NCBI GenBank assembly: GCA_038373885.1
Contig: JAWZYV010012239.1
Coordinates: forward strand, 1 to 64,000
Length of the DNA stretch: 64,000 nt
Reading direction: 5' to 3'
Source of the DNA: Cheiracanthium punctorium
Taxonomy: Eukaryota > Arthropoda > Arachnida > Araneae > Cheiracanthiidae
Shown: piece after piece, positions 47,829 through 60,422 of the stretch
How the letters are laid out: the number at the start of each line of letters is the position of its first letter
Position numbering within the stretch: the first letter of the stretch is position 1
Position numbers and translations under genes: made by a program
The notes under the pieces: model-generated
Told to the model about the DNA's origin: nothing
Databases searched by the model: none
Seen by the model: only the letters and a program-made list of their open reading frames with translations

Positions 47829-48760
47829 TCCGGAAACAAAGCGAACTATTTTTAAACTATATATATTTTACTTATATGAATCAAGGACTTGTGTTAATAG
47901 AGACTTCCATAATCCGTCTTTTGTCGTCTTCAATAAATGAAGCACATACACACTTAAAAATCATAGATAATTAGACAACATGCAAATATTGTACGTGGAA
48001 TTAATTCTATTGATTTATCGTGAAAATTAACAAGTTAATTAAACGCTGACTTCTTAATTTCGCAATCTTGTTAATTTTTCATTTAGAAATTTCAACGAAA
48101 TATTAATTCTGATTGATATTCAACATATAAAATAATCAATTAATGATTCTATATAAATAAAAGATGTTTTACTAAATTCACCAACGTTTTGGGATATTTT
48201 TTCGGAGTTATAAAAACATGCTTCTTTACAGTTTAACTACAGACTTGAAAAAATCAGTTGTTTTAATCGGGGGACGTTACGTTAATAGTCTTTTGCAAAA
48301 ACAGATTAACAGAAGCTCTTAACAAATTTTTCCAATGAAAATATATATATATATATTTATTAGTTTGAGTGCGGTAAATAATAATCATGCATGCCTTTTT
48401 TTTTACTTCGGTAAAACGTAAAGTAATCTTACATGCGTGTTACATGCTAAAGGTAAAATTAAAGGACTACGATGAAAACAACAGCCCTTTTTGGTATATA
48501 ACGCTTTGTAATATTAATATTTCATGATGAAGCGGATTTTTGGTTTTCAAAAATAAATAAATAAATAAGAATTGTGTTATAACGATGCGTCTATCAGCAA
48601 AACTTTAACTTATTTTCCAAATACAGCACTTAATATAATGCTTTGTGCGGTAATAAACAAAACTGTGATGGTAAACGTATTTTTAAACCATCATTTTAAA
48701 GTTATGTGATAATAAATTTTTTCATTGAATAGTACTCATAAATATTTTCATCATTTTTAC

Positions 48761-48925
48761 CGTGGATAATTAAAGTAACTTTCTTTTTTAATGCTTCTCC
48801 AACGTCATTGTCAGCTTCACATATATACTCGCCTTCATGTTCTTTTAATACTGGATTTAATGTAAGTGTACCATTGAGATTACTTCGAGCGTCACTCGTG
48901 ACACCATGAATTTCATAAGCATTAT
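48761..48925 (-). CDS. sDscam-beta: Cassette 4 Ig2, second half
   Basis: DNAYEIHGVTSDARSNLNG, then TLTLNPVLKEHEGEYICEAD with the second cysteine, and NDVGEALKKKVTLIIHG. It has 55 codons, acceptor TTTTTACAG and donor CACG/GTAAAA, phase 1. Length and sequence (C-E-A-D-N, F/I-x-H-G end) are closest to the cassette 6 exon at 60656-60820. Confidence 0.95.
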
Positions 48926-50299
48926 CTGTAAAAATAAATATCGCATTAATAATGATAAAAAACAATCTACGACAGAAAGAAATTCAAATTTTGTTAAATT
49001 TACGATGATTTCTATTGTCCATTATTATTAAAAGTGGAATAAAAATAACTTTAATATTTCAGTGTGCTGCAATTATTGTAATGTCATTAAAAAACAAAAG
49101 TTGCATCTCCATGTAAAAATTAGAAGATTATCCCTAAAATACCTGAATAGTGTTAATAAATTTAAACTCGTGGTGAATAATTGATTAAATAAAATAAGTT
49201 TTGGGACAACTAGTGAGGAAAGGCTTAAGTTGTTTACCCAATTCAAGAAATCTAAACAGGAATTAAAAATTAGATTAATTAATAAAAAACATAGTAAGAA
49301 TAAATTTATAAATTAATTAATGTCAAATTTTGGGTTATTTAAGAAAAGAGTTTAACCCTTTGAACTCCTTTTTTGACGCAGCTGGCTGTGCCCACAGCCA
49401 GCTGTCGTCAAAAAGGGTCTCTAGATCTGTGGCACGCGATGAACGTTTCGATCGTCCGCCATCTTGCTGGTAGTTAAGTCAAGCGATGGCAACGGCTGCC
49501 CTTTTTTCAGTATTGGTCAATCTATCCGGTTGTTCTCGCATTCTTCCATTTTTCAGCAGATGTCAGTGCTGTTAAAGATAATCGTGACAGTTTTTTTTAC
49601 GGGAAATGACGTGCTAAAAAGTAAAGGATTCTCGTGGAGCTATGTCACCCACAACTATTTTTATAGAAATCAAATATATTCTTCGTGACTGGCAACAGTC
49701 AAAACGTCAGAGTTTGGTGTTCCCAGAGCAGGAACACTGCGCGTTAAAGGGTTAAATTTCCTAAGAACACATTTCACATACTATGTAAGTTTGCTCTTAA
49801 TGCACTGCTTTTTAGGGCTCTTGTCAATATAGATTTCTGAAAAGGGTCAATAATGAGATAAGCTTTCGTTTTTCTGAGGTGATCTAAATTCAGGAAGTCA
49901 TAATTGAGATGACACATTGCATTTGGTAGTGTGAAATCCCTCCAGCCAAATAAACTTCATAAGAACGGGCAAAAGAGTTAAAAACCGATCCTGTAAACAA
50001 GAATAAGAAACGAAGGCAAAAAAAGATTTGCCAAGTAAAAATTCTAATAGTAGTAAATTAGTCAGAGGACTGAGAAACATCCCAGAGGAGTGAAAACTCG
50101 TGTGCATATCGCTGTGAATAGCGTATGCAAATTCTAGTGATGGATAACATACTGTAACTCATCATAAAACATTAATAACTAAATTTATTTAACTGTAAAA
50201 AAGTCTAATACGTAGATATTTTTTACGTTTGTACCTTTTATTATTTAGAGCAATCTCATTTAAATGTATCGTTTTAAACCAGCTAAAATATTCTGTTAC
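48926..50299. other. Intron within cassette 4 Ig2
   Basis: This 1.4-kb intron contains a TTAA-flanked MITE with a strong hairpin (49352-49755). The remainder is AT-rich. Confidence 0.65.
49352..49755. mobile_element. TTAA-flanked MITE with subterminal hairpin
   Basis: It starts TTAACCCTTTGAACTCC and ends TTAAAGGGTTAA, giving inverted ends at TTAA sites 404 bp apart. Just inside the left end, CAGCTGGCTGTG and CACAGCCAGCTG (49379-49404) form a near-perfect hairpin, extended outward by TTTTTGACG/CGTCAAAAA. The element is less AT-rich than the flanks and non-coding. Its end and palindrome layout parallels the element at 347-1442. Confidence 0.8.
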
Positions 50300-50416
50300 C
50301 TAACTTTGTCCATGTAATATGAGGATCTGGTGTACCGGCAGCAAAGCATTCCAAGGTCAATGACTTTCCTTCCACAGTTTCTACATCTTCAGGTTCTTTT
50401 CTCCAGTAAGGTGGTG
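50300..50416 (-). CDS. sDscam-beta: Cassette 4 Ig2, first half
   Basis: PPYWRKEPEDVETVEGKSLT, then LECFAAGTPDPHITWTKL, with the first cysteine and core Trp. It has 39 codons, acceptor AAATTATAG and donor TTAG/GTAACA, phase 1. The junction with Ig1 gives Lys-Ser instead of the usual Gly-Ala, because the Ig1 donor codon is T/CA. Confidence 0.95.
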
Positions 50417-51278
50417 CTATAATTTTAAATCATTAGTATCGTATGTTCAAATTAACACTAGTAACATATGTTATAGAAAGTACTCGTTCATATTTGTTCC
50501 TTATTTCAACGTGAAACACTATTGAGTGATTTAGTACAATTAAGATTTTTAGAAAGGAAATGTAGTAACTGATTTTTAATCCTACCAAAATAAAGAAAAG
50601 ACCCTTGCACATTAAAAGCGCATAATAAACGCATGGATATAGAAATCGGGGGATTTTTTCTTTTTACTTCTCCTCATATTTCGTCTGTAATAACCTACAG
50701 TCGCTTTTAAAAGCAAAACAATTCCCATACTTTAAATATTTTAAAAGATTTTCTAGTTATATTTCTGTGACATTATTTTCACTTATTTTATTATCTCTTA
50801 ATTATTTAAATCTGCAGAAGATATTTAAAAGAAAATGTCAAATATTTTTAAGTTTCATAGGTTACTCACGAACAAGCGTAAAAATTATTTTCATAACGTC
50901 TAGATTTTTTAACATGCTTGTCATACCTGTCTGTCCGGTACCAATATGAAATTTGAAATTCTTCTTTTCTTTTCGTATGTGATGTTATCCATTTATGGTT
51001 TAAGTTACATAAACTGATTAATTTTTTAAGTTGCAGAAATTATTATAGAAATAGCACAAACAGATCTCACTTATTTTGATTTCATTGTTAATTTTTAAAA
51101 AATGTATCTAAAAATTCATAAACATATTTTTTTTTCAACTTTAATCGTTAGTTGCTTGGATAAGTTAAATACTTAAAGACGAAAAAAATATCAGTTTATG
51201 CGTATAAATTAATGCTATCAATAAAATATAAATAATTACACAAAACAAATATAAATATATTTAAAATTCAATACTCAC
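50417..51278. other. Intron between cassette 4 Ig1 and Ig2
   Basis: This is 0.9 kb of AT-rich sequence with nothing recognisable. Confidence 0.7.
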
Positions 51279-51554
51279 ATTTTACTACGAGAAGAGAAGA
51301 ATAACTACTAGATCCTTGTGAATTTGTGACTACGCATGTGTAATTTCCTGCCGATGTCGCTATGACAGGATCAATAACAAGAGCCGAAAATTTATCATTA
51401 GTTCTTTCTTTGGAACTTTTATCTATCAAAACACCATTTTTATACCATTTAAATGTTAGAGGGGTTTTCCCTCTGATAACAGAGCACATGAAATTTGCCG
51501 CGTCTCCAATTTTCAGCTTGTGTGAGGGAACGAAAGGTTGTATTTCTGGAGATC
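51279..51554 (-). CDS. sDscam-beta: Cassette 4 Ig1 exon
   Basis: GSPEIQPFVPSHKLKIGDAA, NFMCSVIRGKTPLTFKWYKN, then FSALVIDPVIATSAGNYTCV and VTNSQGSSSYSSLLVVK. It has 92 codons, the shortest Ig1 here, with both cysteines and the Trp. The acceptor TTTATAG and donor AAAT/GTGAGT are phase 1. It lacks the Asp/Glu-Gly that ends the other Ig1 exons. Confidence 0.95.
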
Positions 51555-52070
51555 CTATAAAAAAAGTCAATTATACTTAAAATAAACATTTCATTTTTTT
51601 AAATTTAATGTTAAAAAATATAAAAAGCAAAATAGGTTATTAAATCATGCAAAGCTATTCAAAGTTTATTTTATGATAATGTTTCAGCTGAAGGTGATTG
51701 TATCATGTAAAATGAACCAAGATTTCCTTAACTTCTAGTTTCTTCTTACTAGATCTATATGTGCAGCTACAACTATCAAGAAACCGTTGTAGTCCCATAA
51801 TGAACTTAATAAATAGGATCCCTGATACAAGAACTAGATAGAGCTTTCTATTTTCCAAACACTAAGTGTATAACTACTGTACCCAATTACACAATTAACA
51901 AGTAAAAAGTCCACAACTCCGACACCGTCTCAAAAAAGTAATGGAGTTTAGGTAAAATTTCATATTTTAGCTTCCTAGTTTGAGAATAATTATTGAGTTT
52001 TTGAAAAACGCACAACTCGACAGAAATATGGAAAGTTATAATATTAACAACCCAATTTATATTTTGTGAT

Positions 52071-53424
52071 AAACTCCATGTTTGCAAAAAGTGCAACACC
52101 ATAAAGAATCCTCCGAATCAAATGAAATTTAATTCACAAACGTCTTGTATTAGTACAAGTAAATGATTAAAATTTCAAAACAAAAAAAGAATATGAAGTG
52201 TCCGAAATAAATATTTGGTGTGGCCACCATGCACTGCAATAAGTGCTGCTATGCGACCTGGAATAAAGCCAAACGGATTTTGAACGTATGCTTGGGGAAG
52301 AGCATTCATATTTCTTGTAGGCGAACCCAAAATTCATTTGTTGAAGCTGTAGGACGAGAATCACGAGCGAGATACCGACCAATGAAATACCACACATGTT
52401 CAATAGGTGATATATCCGGCGAATAAGCAAACCATGAAGGAAACCGCATCTTTTATGTTGAAAAGAAGTCTTGAACATTCCTTACCACATGTGGGCGAGC
52501 AGTATCCTGCTGAAAGATAACTCCAGGAATGCTTTGAAGGGAAGGAATAATTCGGCCTCCAGAACTGCTCTGATGTTCAGATTACCCTCAGTTCGTAGTA
52601 GCAGAGATCTTTCATCATACGTAATCGCACTCCAGACCCATAACTTAGGATGTTAGTCAATATGACGTTCGATAATGCATTCCAGAAGGTAGTGTTCACC
52701 ATCATAGCATCTAACGTGAATGTGGCCATCATGGTGCCACAAATTAAAGCGGAGTTCGTCAGAAAACATCACTTGTTTGCCAATATGCTTGCCAGTCCCT
52801 ATGTTCATGAGCCAATTGCAGCCGCATTTGTCGATAGTTTCTCGTGAGGAAATCCTCTATAAAGCATATCTTACACGCAGTCCACAGCACAGCATAATTC
52901 TCGAATTTATGCAGACATGTGTAGCAGTGGAAAAATGTGCTGCCAAATGTCTAGATGAAGCTGTTCGCTCCATCAGCGCCATGCGGACCAATTGTCTATC
53001 ATCACACATTGACGTCATTTTTCGGTGTCCACTCTCGGATTTTCGAGCCGTCCGGTTGCTGTCACGCTGCACGCGAGCTGCAATTGCGCGATAGGAAAAT
53101 CCTCCTTCACGAAGGCCGATGGTTAATCCCCTTCAAACTCATTAAGTTGTTCAAATTTCGCAATCTGCCCTCGACGAAGCATAGTTACGTCTCACTTCAC
53201 GTTTACCACAAACTGATAAACACAGACTATTTTAAACAGGCCGCTACATCCCCTTATTTATACGATTTCGGCAGCAATAGAGAGGCCACTGTTAAGCGCA
53301 TGCATGCGTAATGCGAAGTGGCTTTGACATTTTAATCATTTGCTTTACACAGTATAATTTGCATTTCCTGAAAATTTTGAGCTCCTTCTTTCATGATGTT
53401 GCATTTTTTACAAACAGGAGTGTA
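52071..53424 (-). pseudogene. Tc1-like transposon, degenerate
   Basis: The minus strand carries a decayed Tc1/mariner-type transposase. The N-terminal helix-turn-helix part reads DDRQLVRMALMERTASSRHL, the catalytic region includes MFSDELRFNLWHHDGHIHVR (first catalytic Asp in F-S-D-E), and the C-terminus reads SPDISPIEHVWYFIGRYL with the D-x-x-P-I-E-H-x-W box. Several in-frame stops and frameshifts interrupt it. Imperfect inverted ends are visible: TTTGCAAAAAGTGCAACACC at 52081 and (reverse complement) TTTGTAAAAAATGCAACATC ending near 53414. It inserted in the first intron of cassette 4. Confidence 0.85.
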
Positions 53425-55169
53425 TATAATTTTTACTACACAAAACCAACTATGGGAAATGTCTCTCTTCTTCGAGTACTTTTGTGAGAGGGTTTATATA
53501 TGTCGATTTCTGAAGACAATACTTATAAATGAAAGGTTTTTAGTCTTTTTATGCTGAATTTGAACTCAATTTTCCCTTTCTATTCTCAAAAGAGCGTTAA
53601 GCAATACAGTGTTCAAAAGCTAAATTTAAAATAAAAAATAATTAATTAATAAAAGATAAAAGTTTGACACTGGATAAATTTCAGCAAGGAAATATTAATG
53701 AAAATCCTGTATTTCATGACGGCGAAATTCAGGTTTTCTCATATTTCAATCTCATTCATGCATGCGTATGTAGAAAATGCGAAGAAAATACGCCTACTGT
53801 AATGTAACGAAAAAATAGATCCTAAACGATAATTTTATTTCTTTAAAGCAATTTTTAATATGTGAGAAAAGTATAAGTAATTTAACTATAGGAAAATTAA
53901 GAATCCAAAGTATGAAAAGAAAGTCATGCATTTAAGCCAGTTTAATCTAAATTATTGAACAATATGTAATTTCGTTTACCTAACATATACTAACCTAATA
54001 AGTGTTTATATTCATAAGTAATTCATTAAATGTAAATAAGAATTTTTAAAAATAAATTGTTGAGGTGTATCACTGTTTATAGATAAAAGTTTTCAAAATC
54101 GTTTGTATTTTTGAATGCAATTTGTCGTGATTTAAAAATTCCTTATTTCATATTAATGATTATTGTCTATTGACATCTATTAAATATCTTTCATACAAAA
54201 GTTAATGACATTTTTCAGCTGCATTTACTATGTTATTTCGCAGTTAAATGGACGTTAATTAAAAATTATGTAGTACTTTAAATGACATTATTTTTTAGTA
54301 CTTTGCTTTAAAATATGGTAACGTTCAAATCTCCTTATTTTATTAAAAAATACATTTTTGAGGGTTTCTTATTATTATGAAGTGACATCTAACAAGAATT
54401 CATGCTTAAAAAATGAATTTAATTTCAAGACAGTTGTATAAAAATTCACTACTAATATTATTTTGTGAGTGTATGCATTTTTATTGGTGTATACATTTCT
54501 TGTGGTTCAATATGATGATGAAGTTGAGAAATTATTATACACATTTCTTAAGTAGTAAAATATGCTGATGCTTTCATATTTTCATGTTTATTTTTATTTT
54601 TAAAAATGAAAATTAATGATAGTCCTAAGGTAGTCTATAATAACCTATTTAGAAAATAATGGAAAAACCATTAGTCTACCTAACGTAAACATAATTGGAT
54701 CTAAATTTATTACTTCTCAAGTTTTAATTGTATAAACTTTAAATATATTTTTTTCCATGACGGGCTCTCTAAGCTTTTAACGAATCACCTGGTTTTATTA
54801 TTGTCCCTTCCCGGAATCAAATATTTTCATTATAAATTAATGATCAATAAATGTTTTACTTTTAAAATATTTATTTATTTATTTATTTTGCGATCTACAT
54901 AAATTTTACTCTCCTAGTTAAAACTTGGGTGGTTTCTTGTTATTACAAATTTATCACTACATTACTGGATAAAAACAAACTCTTCTACTTCACTTAAAAT
55001 TGTCTAACTATTTGAACAGTAATCTTTTTCAAGAGGGAAAGCACAGCATAAGTATAAAATTTACTGTTTAGAAGCATATATGCTTACACGTATTATACAT
55101 ATATATTCATGCAAACTTAAGGTTTTTAATTTTCTAAAAATTAAAAGAAAAAGATAAAATTAAACTTAC
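53425..55169. other. Rest of intron between cassette 4 signal exon and Ig1
   Basis: This is 1.7 kb of AT-rich sequence with short TTTA repeats near 54870. No gene. Confidence 0.65.
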
Positions 55170-55251
55170 CATTTCCAAAAACACCGCTGATCATCGAAAC
55201 TGCATACAAAGTAATCCAAGCAAATATCTTAAGTAACTGACCGCTTCTCAT
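55170..55251 (-). CDS. sDscam-beta: Cassette 4 start/signal-peptide exon
   Basis: The ATG at 55251 (GACATGAGA) opens MRSGQLLKIFAWITLYAVSM then ISGVFGN, with a basic start, a hydrophobic core and small residues near the expected cleavage site. It has 27 codons and a phase-1 donor AATG/GTAAGT. The promoter element lies 201 bp upstream. Confidence 0.9.
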
Positions 55252-55451
55252 GTCAAAATGAGTTATTTTAAACCTTTAAAATGTTTGATTTAATTAAAAT
55301 GAACAGCTATTAATGCCACATAGTAATGATAACAAAAGAAAAAATTTTAACAGATAAATACGACGAGTTTATCAGAAACAGAACATTTTCTCCAATGGCG
55401 TTACTCATAGTTTGTGTACTGTTTCCAATTCACATAGCTCATATGAACAAC

Positions 55452-55462
55452 TAGCGCCACAT
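55452..55462 (-). promoter_or_regulatory. Conserved cassette promoter element, cassette 4
   Basis: The minus strand reads CCTAAATGTGGCGCTAGTTG, with the same 11-mer as cassettes 2, 3 and 5. It is followed by CATATGAGC, which is only weakly TATA-like. Confidence 0.7.
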
Positions 55463-56268
55463 TTAGGTTAAAATATGAACAAATATCGGGAAAATTAAGT
55501 TTTAAAAATAGAATTAGATAATTATGTTCATATGTACTTTTTGATGGGATGTATTCTTGTAAGACAGTATATTACTAAATTAAAAAGTATACTAGTACAT
55601 TAGCTTGTGAATAAAATATACACATTAGACAGTAGTCGCGTGCTAATGCTCAAAAATAAGACTTGAAGAAGAAAACACATTAAAAATAGCTGTCAGTTAA
55701 ATTATTATTTAGTTAAACAAACATGCATGATACAGTTTCATAAATTATTCTCATGAATATTTTTTTTCGTATGCGAGTGTATTACATTTGATGTTTTGTC
55801 CATGTGATGCAATGCCTGTTCAATGTAAGGCTGATATATCTACATAGCACATTCTTATAGCATGTCGAAATATGCTTTTTACTTTTGTGCTGCTCTAGCT
55901 TATAGGAGTTTCTGGTAAAGCAGAAAGATTTAAATAGCAATCTACGCACAAAGGAATGCGAAAGAATTTTCTCGTTCAGTTTTATTTAGAAAACAAAATC
56001 CTTGAAGAAATATAAATTTCACCATAGTAAGTTAATCATCATAATACTTGCAGAAAATTCTTAATACTATTTTATTTCAATTAACTCAAATGAAGCTACT
56101 ATTAATCAATTTATTTTTTGGTAATTCATTAAAATCATTAAATATTATGATACATTTGGAGAAAACAGCAGTTGAAAAAGTACATTTCATACAGAAAATA
56201 TTACTAAGTATCAAAATGCATTTATTTTTTTCTTCTTTTTAAGTCAGCAGTAAATTCTCGCAACTCAC
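55463..56268. other. Spacer between cassettes 4 and 5
   Basis: This is 0.8 kb of AT-rich sequence with nothing recognisable. Confidence 0.65.
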
Positions 56269-56430
56269 CAATTACTGACAGCATTACTTTTTTCTCTATA
56301 GCATCACCTATTCCATTTCTTGCGTAGCATACATAATACCCTCCGTCTTCACTTGCTACTTTTGATATTTTTAATACTCCATCATCGACTCTTACATTTC
56401 TGTGTGAATAAAGCACTTCTTCGTGGGCTC
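56269..56430 (-). CDS. sDscam-beta: Cassette 5 Ig2, second half
   Basis: GAHEEVLYSHRNVRVDDG, then VLKISKVASEDGGYYVCYAR with the second cysteine, and NGIGDAIEKKVMLSVIG. It has 54 codons, acceptor TTATTTCAG and donor ATTG/GTGAGT, phase 1. Confidence 0.95.
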
Positions 56431-57452
56431 CTGAAATAATATGAATGTATTAGTTCGTTACTTAATTGGGCTTAGTGTTCATTTAAGATATTTTAAAGGC
56501 AGATTCATACATAAATAAAACTGCCTTAATTTGGAAAGTAAATCACAGGAATCGAACAATATACTACAAGTTTAAATGAATTGTAAAAACTTAGAAATAA
56601 ATTAATTATTTAATATATGATTAAAAAATATCTATTACGTGTGAAAAAATACCTTTGTTATTTAGCATTTCGGAATCATTAAAATAATACATCAAAAAAA
56701 CATTAACGGTATCTGAATATGTTAGTATTTTGCAAAAATTAAATATCAGAAGGAAAGATCGAAAATGCTCTTAGTAGAAAAACTTGTACATAAATATACC
56801 TTAGATAGCCATAAATATGCAAAACAAATTATCTGTAAAAGAAGCACCCTGATGCGGAATCTGTAAGTTAATCATTAAAGCTTCCATATATTTTTCTTCA
56901 GTGATTTATATTTACTAATCTACCAGTATATCATTTAACAGACGAACTAAATTTTAAAAAAACTATGGATTTTAAAGGGAATGGTAATAATATGAATGAA
57001 TTAACTTCAATTTTCATGTACTATTTCCTAATGTCTCATTACATATTAGCAGTTTTCCTCTACAAAAAAAAATCTTTTTCATAGCTATCAAAATACTGAT
57101 TAATAAAGTACAACTTACACAGATTAGTTCTTGGAAGTTAGATCTAATAAACGACAAAATAAGGGAAGGTATTTTCTCTACAAAATATAATTTTTGCTAT
57201 TTTTATATGACATTAACAGAAGCTTTCTAGTAATTGTTATAAGTCATTTAACAGATTATTACTAACATTTTAAATACCCTGAATGCCTCGAACATTTTTC
57301 GTATTTGTTAAAGATTAGAATATATTATAAAGAAGTAGAATACTATTTTAAACTAAAAAATTATACAAATACTTAATTGGTAATAAAATCATAATACATT
57401 TACAATCTTGTAAAATTTAGTTTAAAAAACTGCATTTAGGGAAAAAACATAC
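56431..57452. other. Intron within cassette 5 Ig2
   Basis: This is 1 kb of AT-rich sequence, nothing recognisable. Confidence 0.7.
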
Positions 57453-57572
57453 CTTCTAGTTTTACCCACTGAATCACGGGAGAAGGAAATCCACGTGCCC
57501 TGCAGAAGAATTCAACATTTTCACCCAACTTAACTTCTTTATCAGAAGGCTCTATAGACCACTGAACTGGAG
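57453..57572 (-). CDS. sDscam-beta: Cassette 5 Ig2, first half
   Basis: APVQWSIEPSDKEVKLGENV, then EFFCRARGFPSPVIQWVKLE, with the first cysteine and core Trp. It has 40 codons, acceptor CATTTTAG and donor GAAG/GTATGT, phase 1. The usual P-P-x-W start is P-V-Q-W here. Confidence 0.95.
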
Positions 57573-59183
57573 CTAAAATGGTTTATATGTATTAAATATC
57601 AAACTATTAGAAAGGTTTACACTAAGCTGTCAAAAAAGTTGTTTATCATTATTAGTAGAAAATGATATTCTCAATAAATGCTTTATTAGTTATTTATGCT
57701 GGCAATACACTAACATCTAAATAACTGAAATATACATTTCCATATTTTTTACATGATTGAATTGGTATTTTAAATATTGGTACCACTTTATCTTATACAC
57801 AGAATGAATACACTTTTACGTAGTTTAATAATGTGCACAAATTAGGAATCTAAAATGAACCATAATGATAAACAGTATATTAAGTATTTTAATAATTTTA
57901 ATTATTCGTCATATTAATTAATAGAATAATTTTTGCTTCATTTTAGACGAAAGTAATTAGTAAAGTACCTTAAAATCAAGAATTGATTCTTACTCAAAAT
58001 ATAGGCTTTTTTATTTAGATTATTAAGTTTATTTCAAGAGAAACACGCTACTGAAGCAGTGTTCTAAGAAATAAAACTAATTTTTTGGTGTTTAACTATA
58101 GATAATAAACATCGGTGTGTTCCCCAAAGTGTGTTCCCGAAATTCATGAAAGAAAAATCGTTATTTTCATTTAGTTTCTTTTTCTGATGTTTTTAGGCTG
58201 CCTTTAGTTTTACATGGTATTTTTGTCTATCTCCCCCTTCCCCCCTTCACACACCAAACACACAACCACACAATTTTAAATTCACTTATTCCGCATGTTG
58301 CACGAAAAGGATATGTAAACTGAATGAATTGACTTAAATCTTATGATTCTTCAGAATCTTAGAATAAAAAGAATTATTTTTAAGATCCTGAAAAGATTCA
58401 ACAAATAGGTTAGGAAAAAGAAACACTGAAAATATAAATGGTATTAAAAATTATTTTTATTATTAAAACAATAGATTTTTCACATAAAATATCTAATACT
58501 CAATAAAATTAAATATCAAGAAATATTTTTATTTACCTTTAAAAATACTTTTCTAAATTTCTCGTGTATTCTTTCATTACACATTGCCTTTGATGCTTTA
58601 AAAAAATTTAATTTCTTATAAATCCGTTGATTTTATAAATATGAATAAAAAAAGTAACCGGGTATTTTTTTACCAATTATTTATTATTTTTCTAATAATT
58701 AAAATACATGCTCGTCTAGTAGGAGAATATAAATATTTGAAATGCGTATTTGATATATATGGCTTCTATTTAGAAAATAAAAAAATTGGAAACATTTTTT
58801 TAGAGCTGATTAGTTAATCAATTCCAGTTTGTTTATTTAATAATTTTCACTAAAAATTATCAAACTTTACTGTCCTATATGCGTGATTTAAAAATTTATT
58901 TTATATTTTTACTCTGCTTAAGGAAACGTTCGTTGAAGTAAAAATGTAAGTTTACGAAATTTTCTTCATTAATTATAGTTCCTACCGAAATCCTACCGAA
59001 TTGAAACGTAATATTTAAAATTCTTCCTGTGATAATGAAAATTTAATTAAATACAAATCTGGATAAGCTTACTTATCATGAATTTACAGAATGTACAAAA
59101 GTATAATTATATATCAAATATTAAATGTAAACAGAATTTTTTTATTTCATAAACATTATATACAAAAAAAGGGCAATAATTAC
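57573..59183. other. Intron between cassette 5 Ig1 and Ig2
   Basis: This is 1.6 kb of AT-rich sequence with a short C-rich run near 58230. No gene or element is recognised. Confidence 0.65.
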
Positions 59184-59468
59184 CTTCTACTGTAAGGATA
59201 GCCGAGTAATTCAAGGATATTTCAGAATTTGTAACAACACACGTATAATTTCCTGAATCTTTAGACTGTACAGATTTAATTTTAAAAAGTGAAAAGTCAT
59301 TAAGCTTTGAAATTTCTATTCGGTCATCATTTATAACTTCTATCCCATTTTTATACCATTTAAAAGTGAAAGTTTTATCTTCTATGCTAACTGAACACAT
59401 GACTTTTGTTGATTCTCCTTCACGAATTTTCTGGGGGAAAATAAAAGGTTGTATCTTGTACTTTAAAC
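59184..59468 (-). CDS. sDscam-beta: Cassette 5 Ig1 exon
   Basis: GLKYKIQPFIFPQKIREGES, TKVMCSVSIEDKTFTFKWYK, then FSLFKIKSVQSKDSGNYTCV and VTNSEISLNYSAILTVEG. It has 95 codons, acceptor ATTTCCAG and donor GAAG/GTAATT, phase 1. Both cysteines and the Trp are kept, but the Gly usually found in N-S/A-x-G after the second cysteine is missing (NSEIS). Confidence 0.95.
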
Positions 59469-60170
59469 CTGGAAATAGTAATAATAATAAGTACATGAGT
59501 TGTTTTTAAAAGTCATTTCTTATATCAAAAAATTGCTTATTGTATAATTTTCATACTTTATACAGTTTTTTTTATAATTTCAATTTTTAGAGCAACCAGA
59601 TACTTAAAACAACCACTAAGGAAAAACCCAACAGTATGTGACCAACGAAATTATTCACTTAAAAAAGAAATAAAATATATAATTATCAATATTTATACCC
59701 TTTTATTATTTATTAGACCAACATATTAAAAGGTTAGCTTAGTAATAAACAATATGTTTGTTCTCTTTTTTCAAATTTTTCTGCTTTTGAGAATAATATG
59801 TCATTACAAACAATAGGTCGTCACAAACACTTCTAAAATAATTTTTATAGTGAACGAACAAATTATTCACCATTCGTGCAATTTCAATAAGTATCTTTTT
59901 GGAATCTTTATAAATACGTAAGTCGTTTAATAAATAAAATTATTTGACCTTTTTTACTAAATTTTTATCGCGCATTAGGAACAGGAATTCATGCGAAAAT
60001 CTCAAAATTATTATGCAAAAATTAAATTTTTTATTGATAGATTTTCAATTCTAAATTATTTTCAACACAATACTCTTCTTCTAGCAATACATGCATTTAA
60101 AGTATTTGATCGTGTTGTTACAATATATTTATGACAAAAAAGGGGTTAAAATGTAGAAATTATCACTTAC
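59469..60170. other. Intron between cassette 5 signal exon and Ig1
   Basis: This is 0.7 kb of AT-rich sequence without recognisable features. It is the shortest signal-to-Ig1 intron in the array. Confidence 0.7.
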
Positions 60171-60288
60171 CTGTCACTGTATCATAGTGGTTTATCCAAG
60201 TCAGTAAGAGAAGCGTCATATGAAAAGATATCCCGGAAAAGCTTTTCGAATTCAAAATCCTTACAGAAAAGAAGAGAAAAGACCCCAT
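60171..60288 (-). CDS. sDscam-beta: Cassette 5 start/signal-peptide exon
   Basis: The ATG at 60288 (ACAATGGGG) opens MGSFLFFSVRILNSKSFSGI then SFHMTLLLLTWINHYDTVT, 39 codons, with a phase-1 donor ACAG/GTAAGT. The hydrophobic core MTLLLLTW is near the C-terminal end, and an internal Met at its start could be an alternative initiator. LLLTW-x-NH is shared with cassette 1. Confidence 0.9.
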
Positions 60289-60422
60289 TGTATCCTGTAT
60301 ATGACTAGAAATGGTATATAACAAAAATATTGAAATTTTTCTTTTTATAGTGTTTCTTTGATAAAGTGACTGTATATATGTAGTTGTAAAAAAAGATGGG
60401 ATCGTTATTTAAAGTAACTAAT

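Noticed and set aside
52720..53311. Overlapping plus-strand open frames of 118-124 codons
   Set aside because: They are antisense to the Tc1-like transposase, which shows recognisable motifs on the minus strand.
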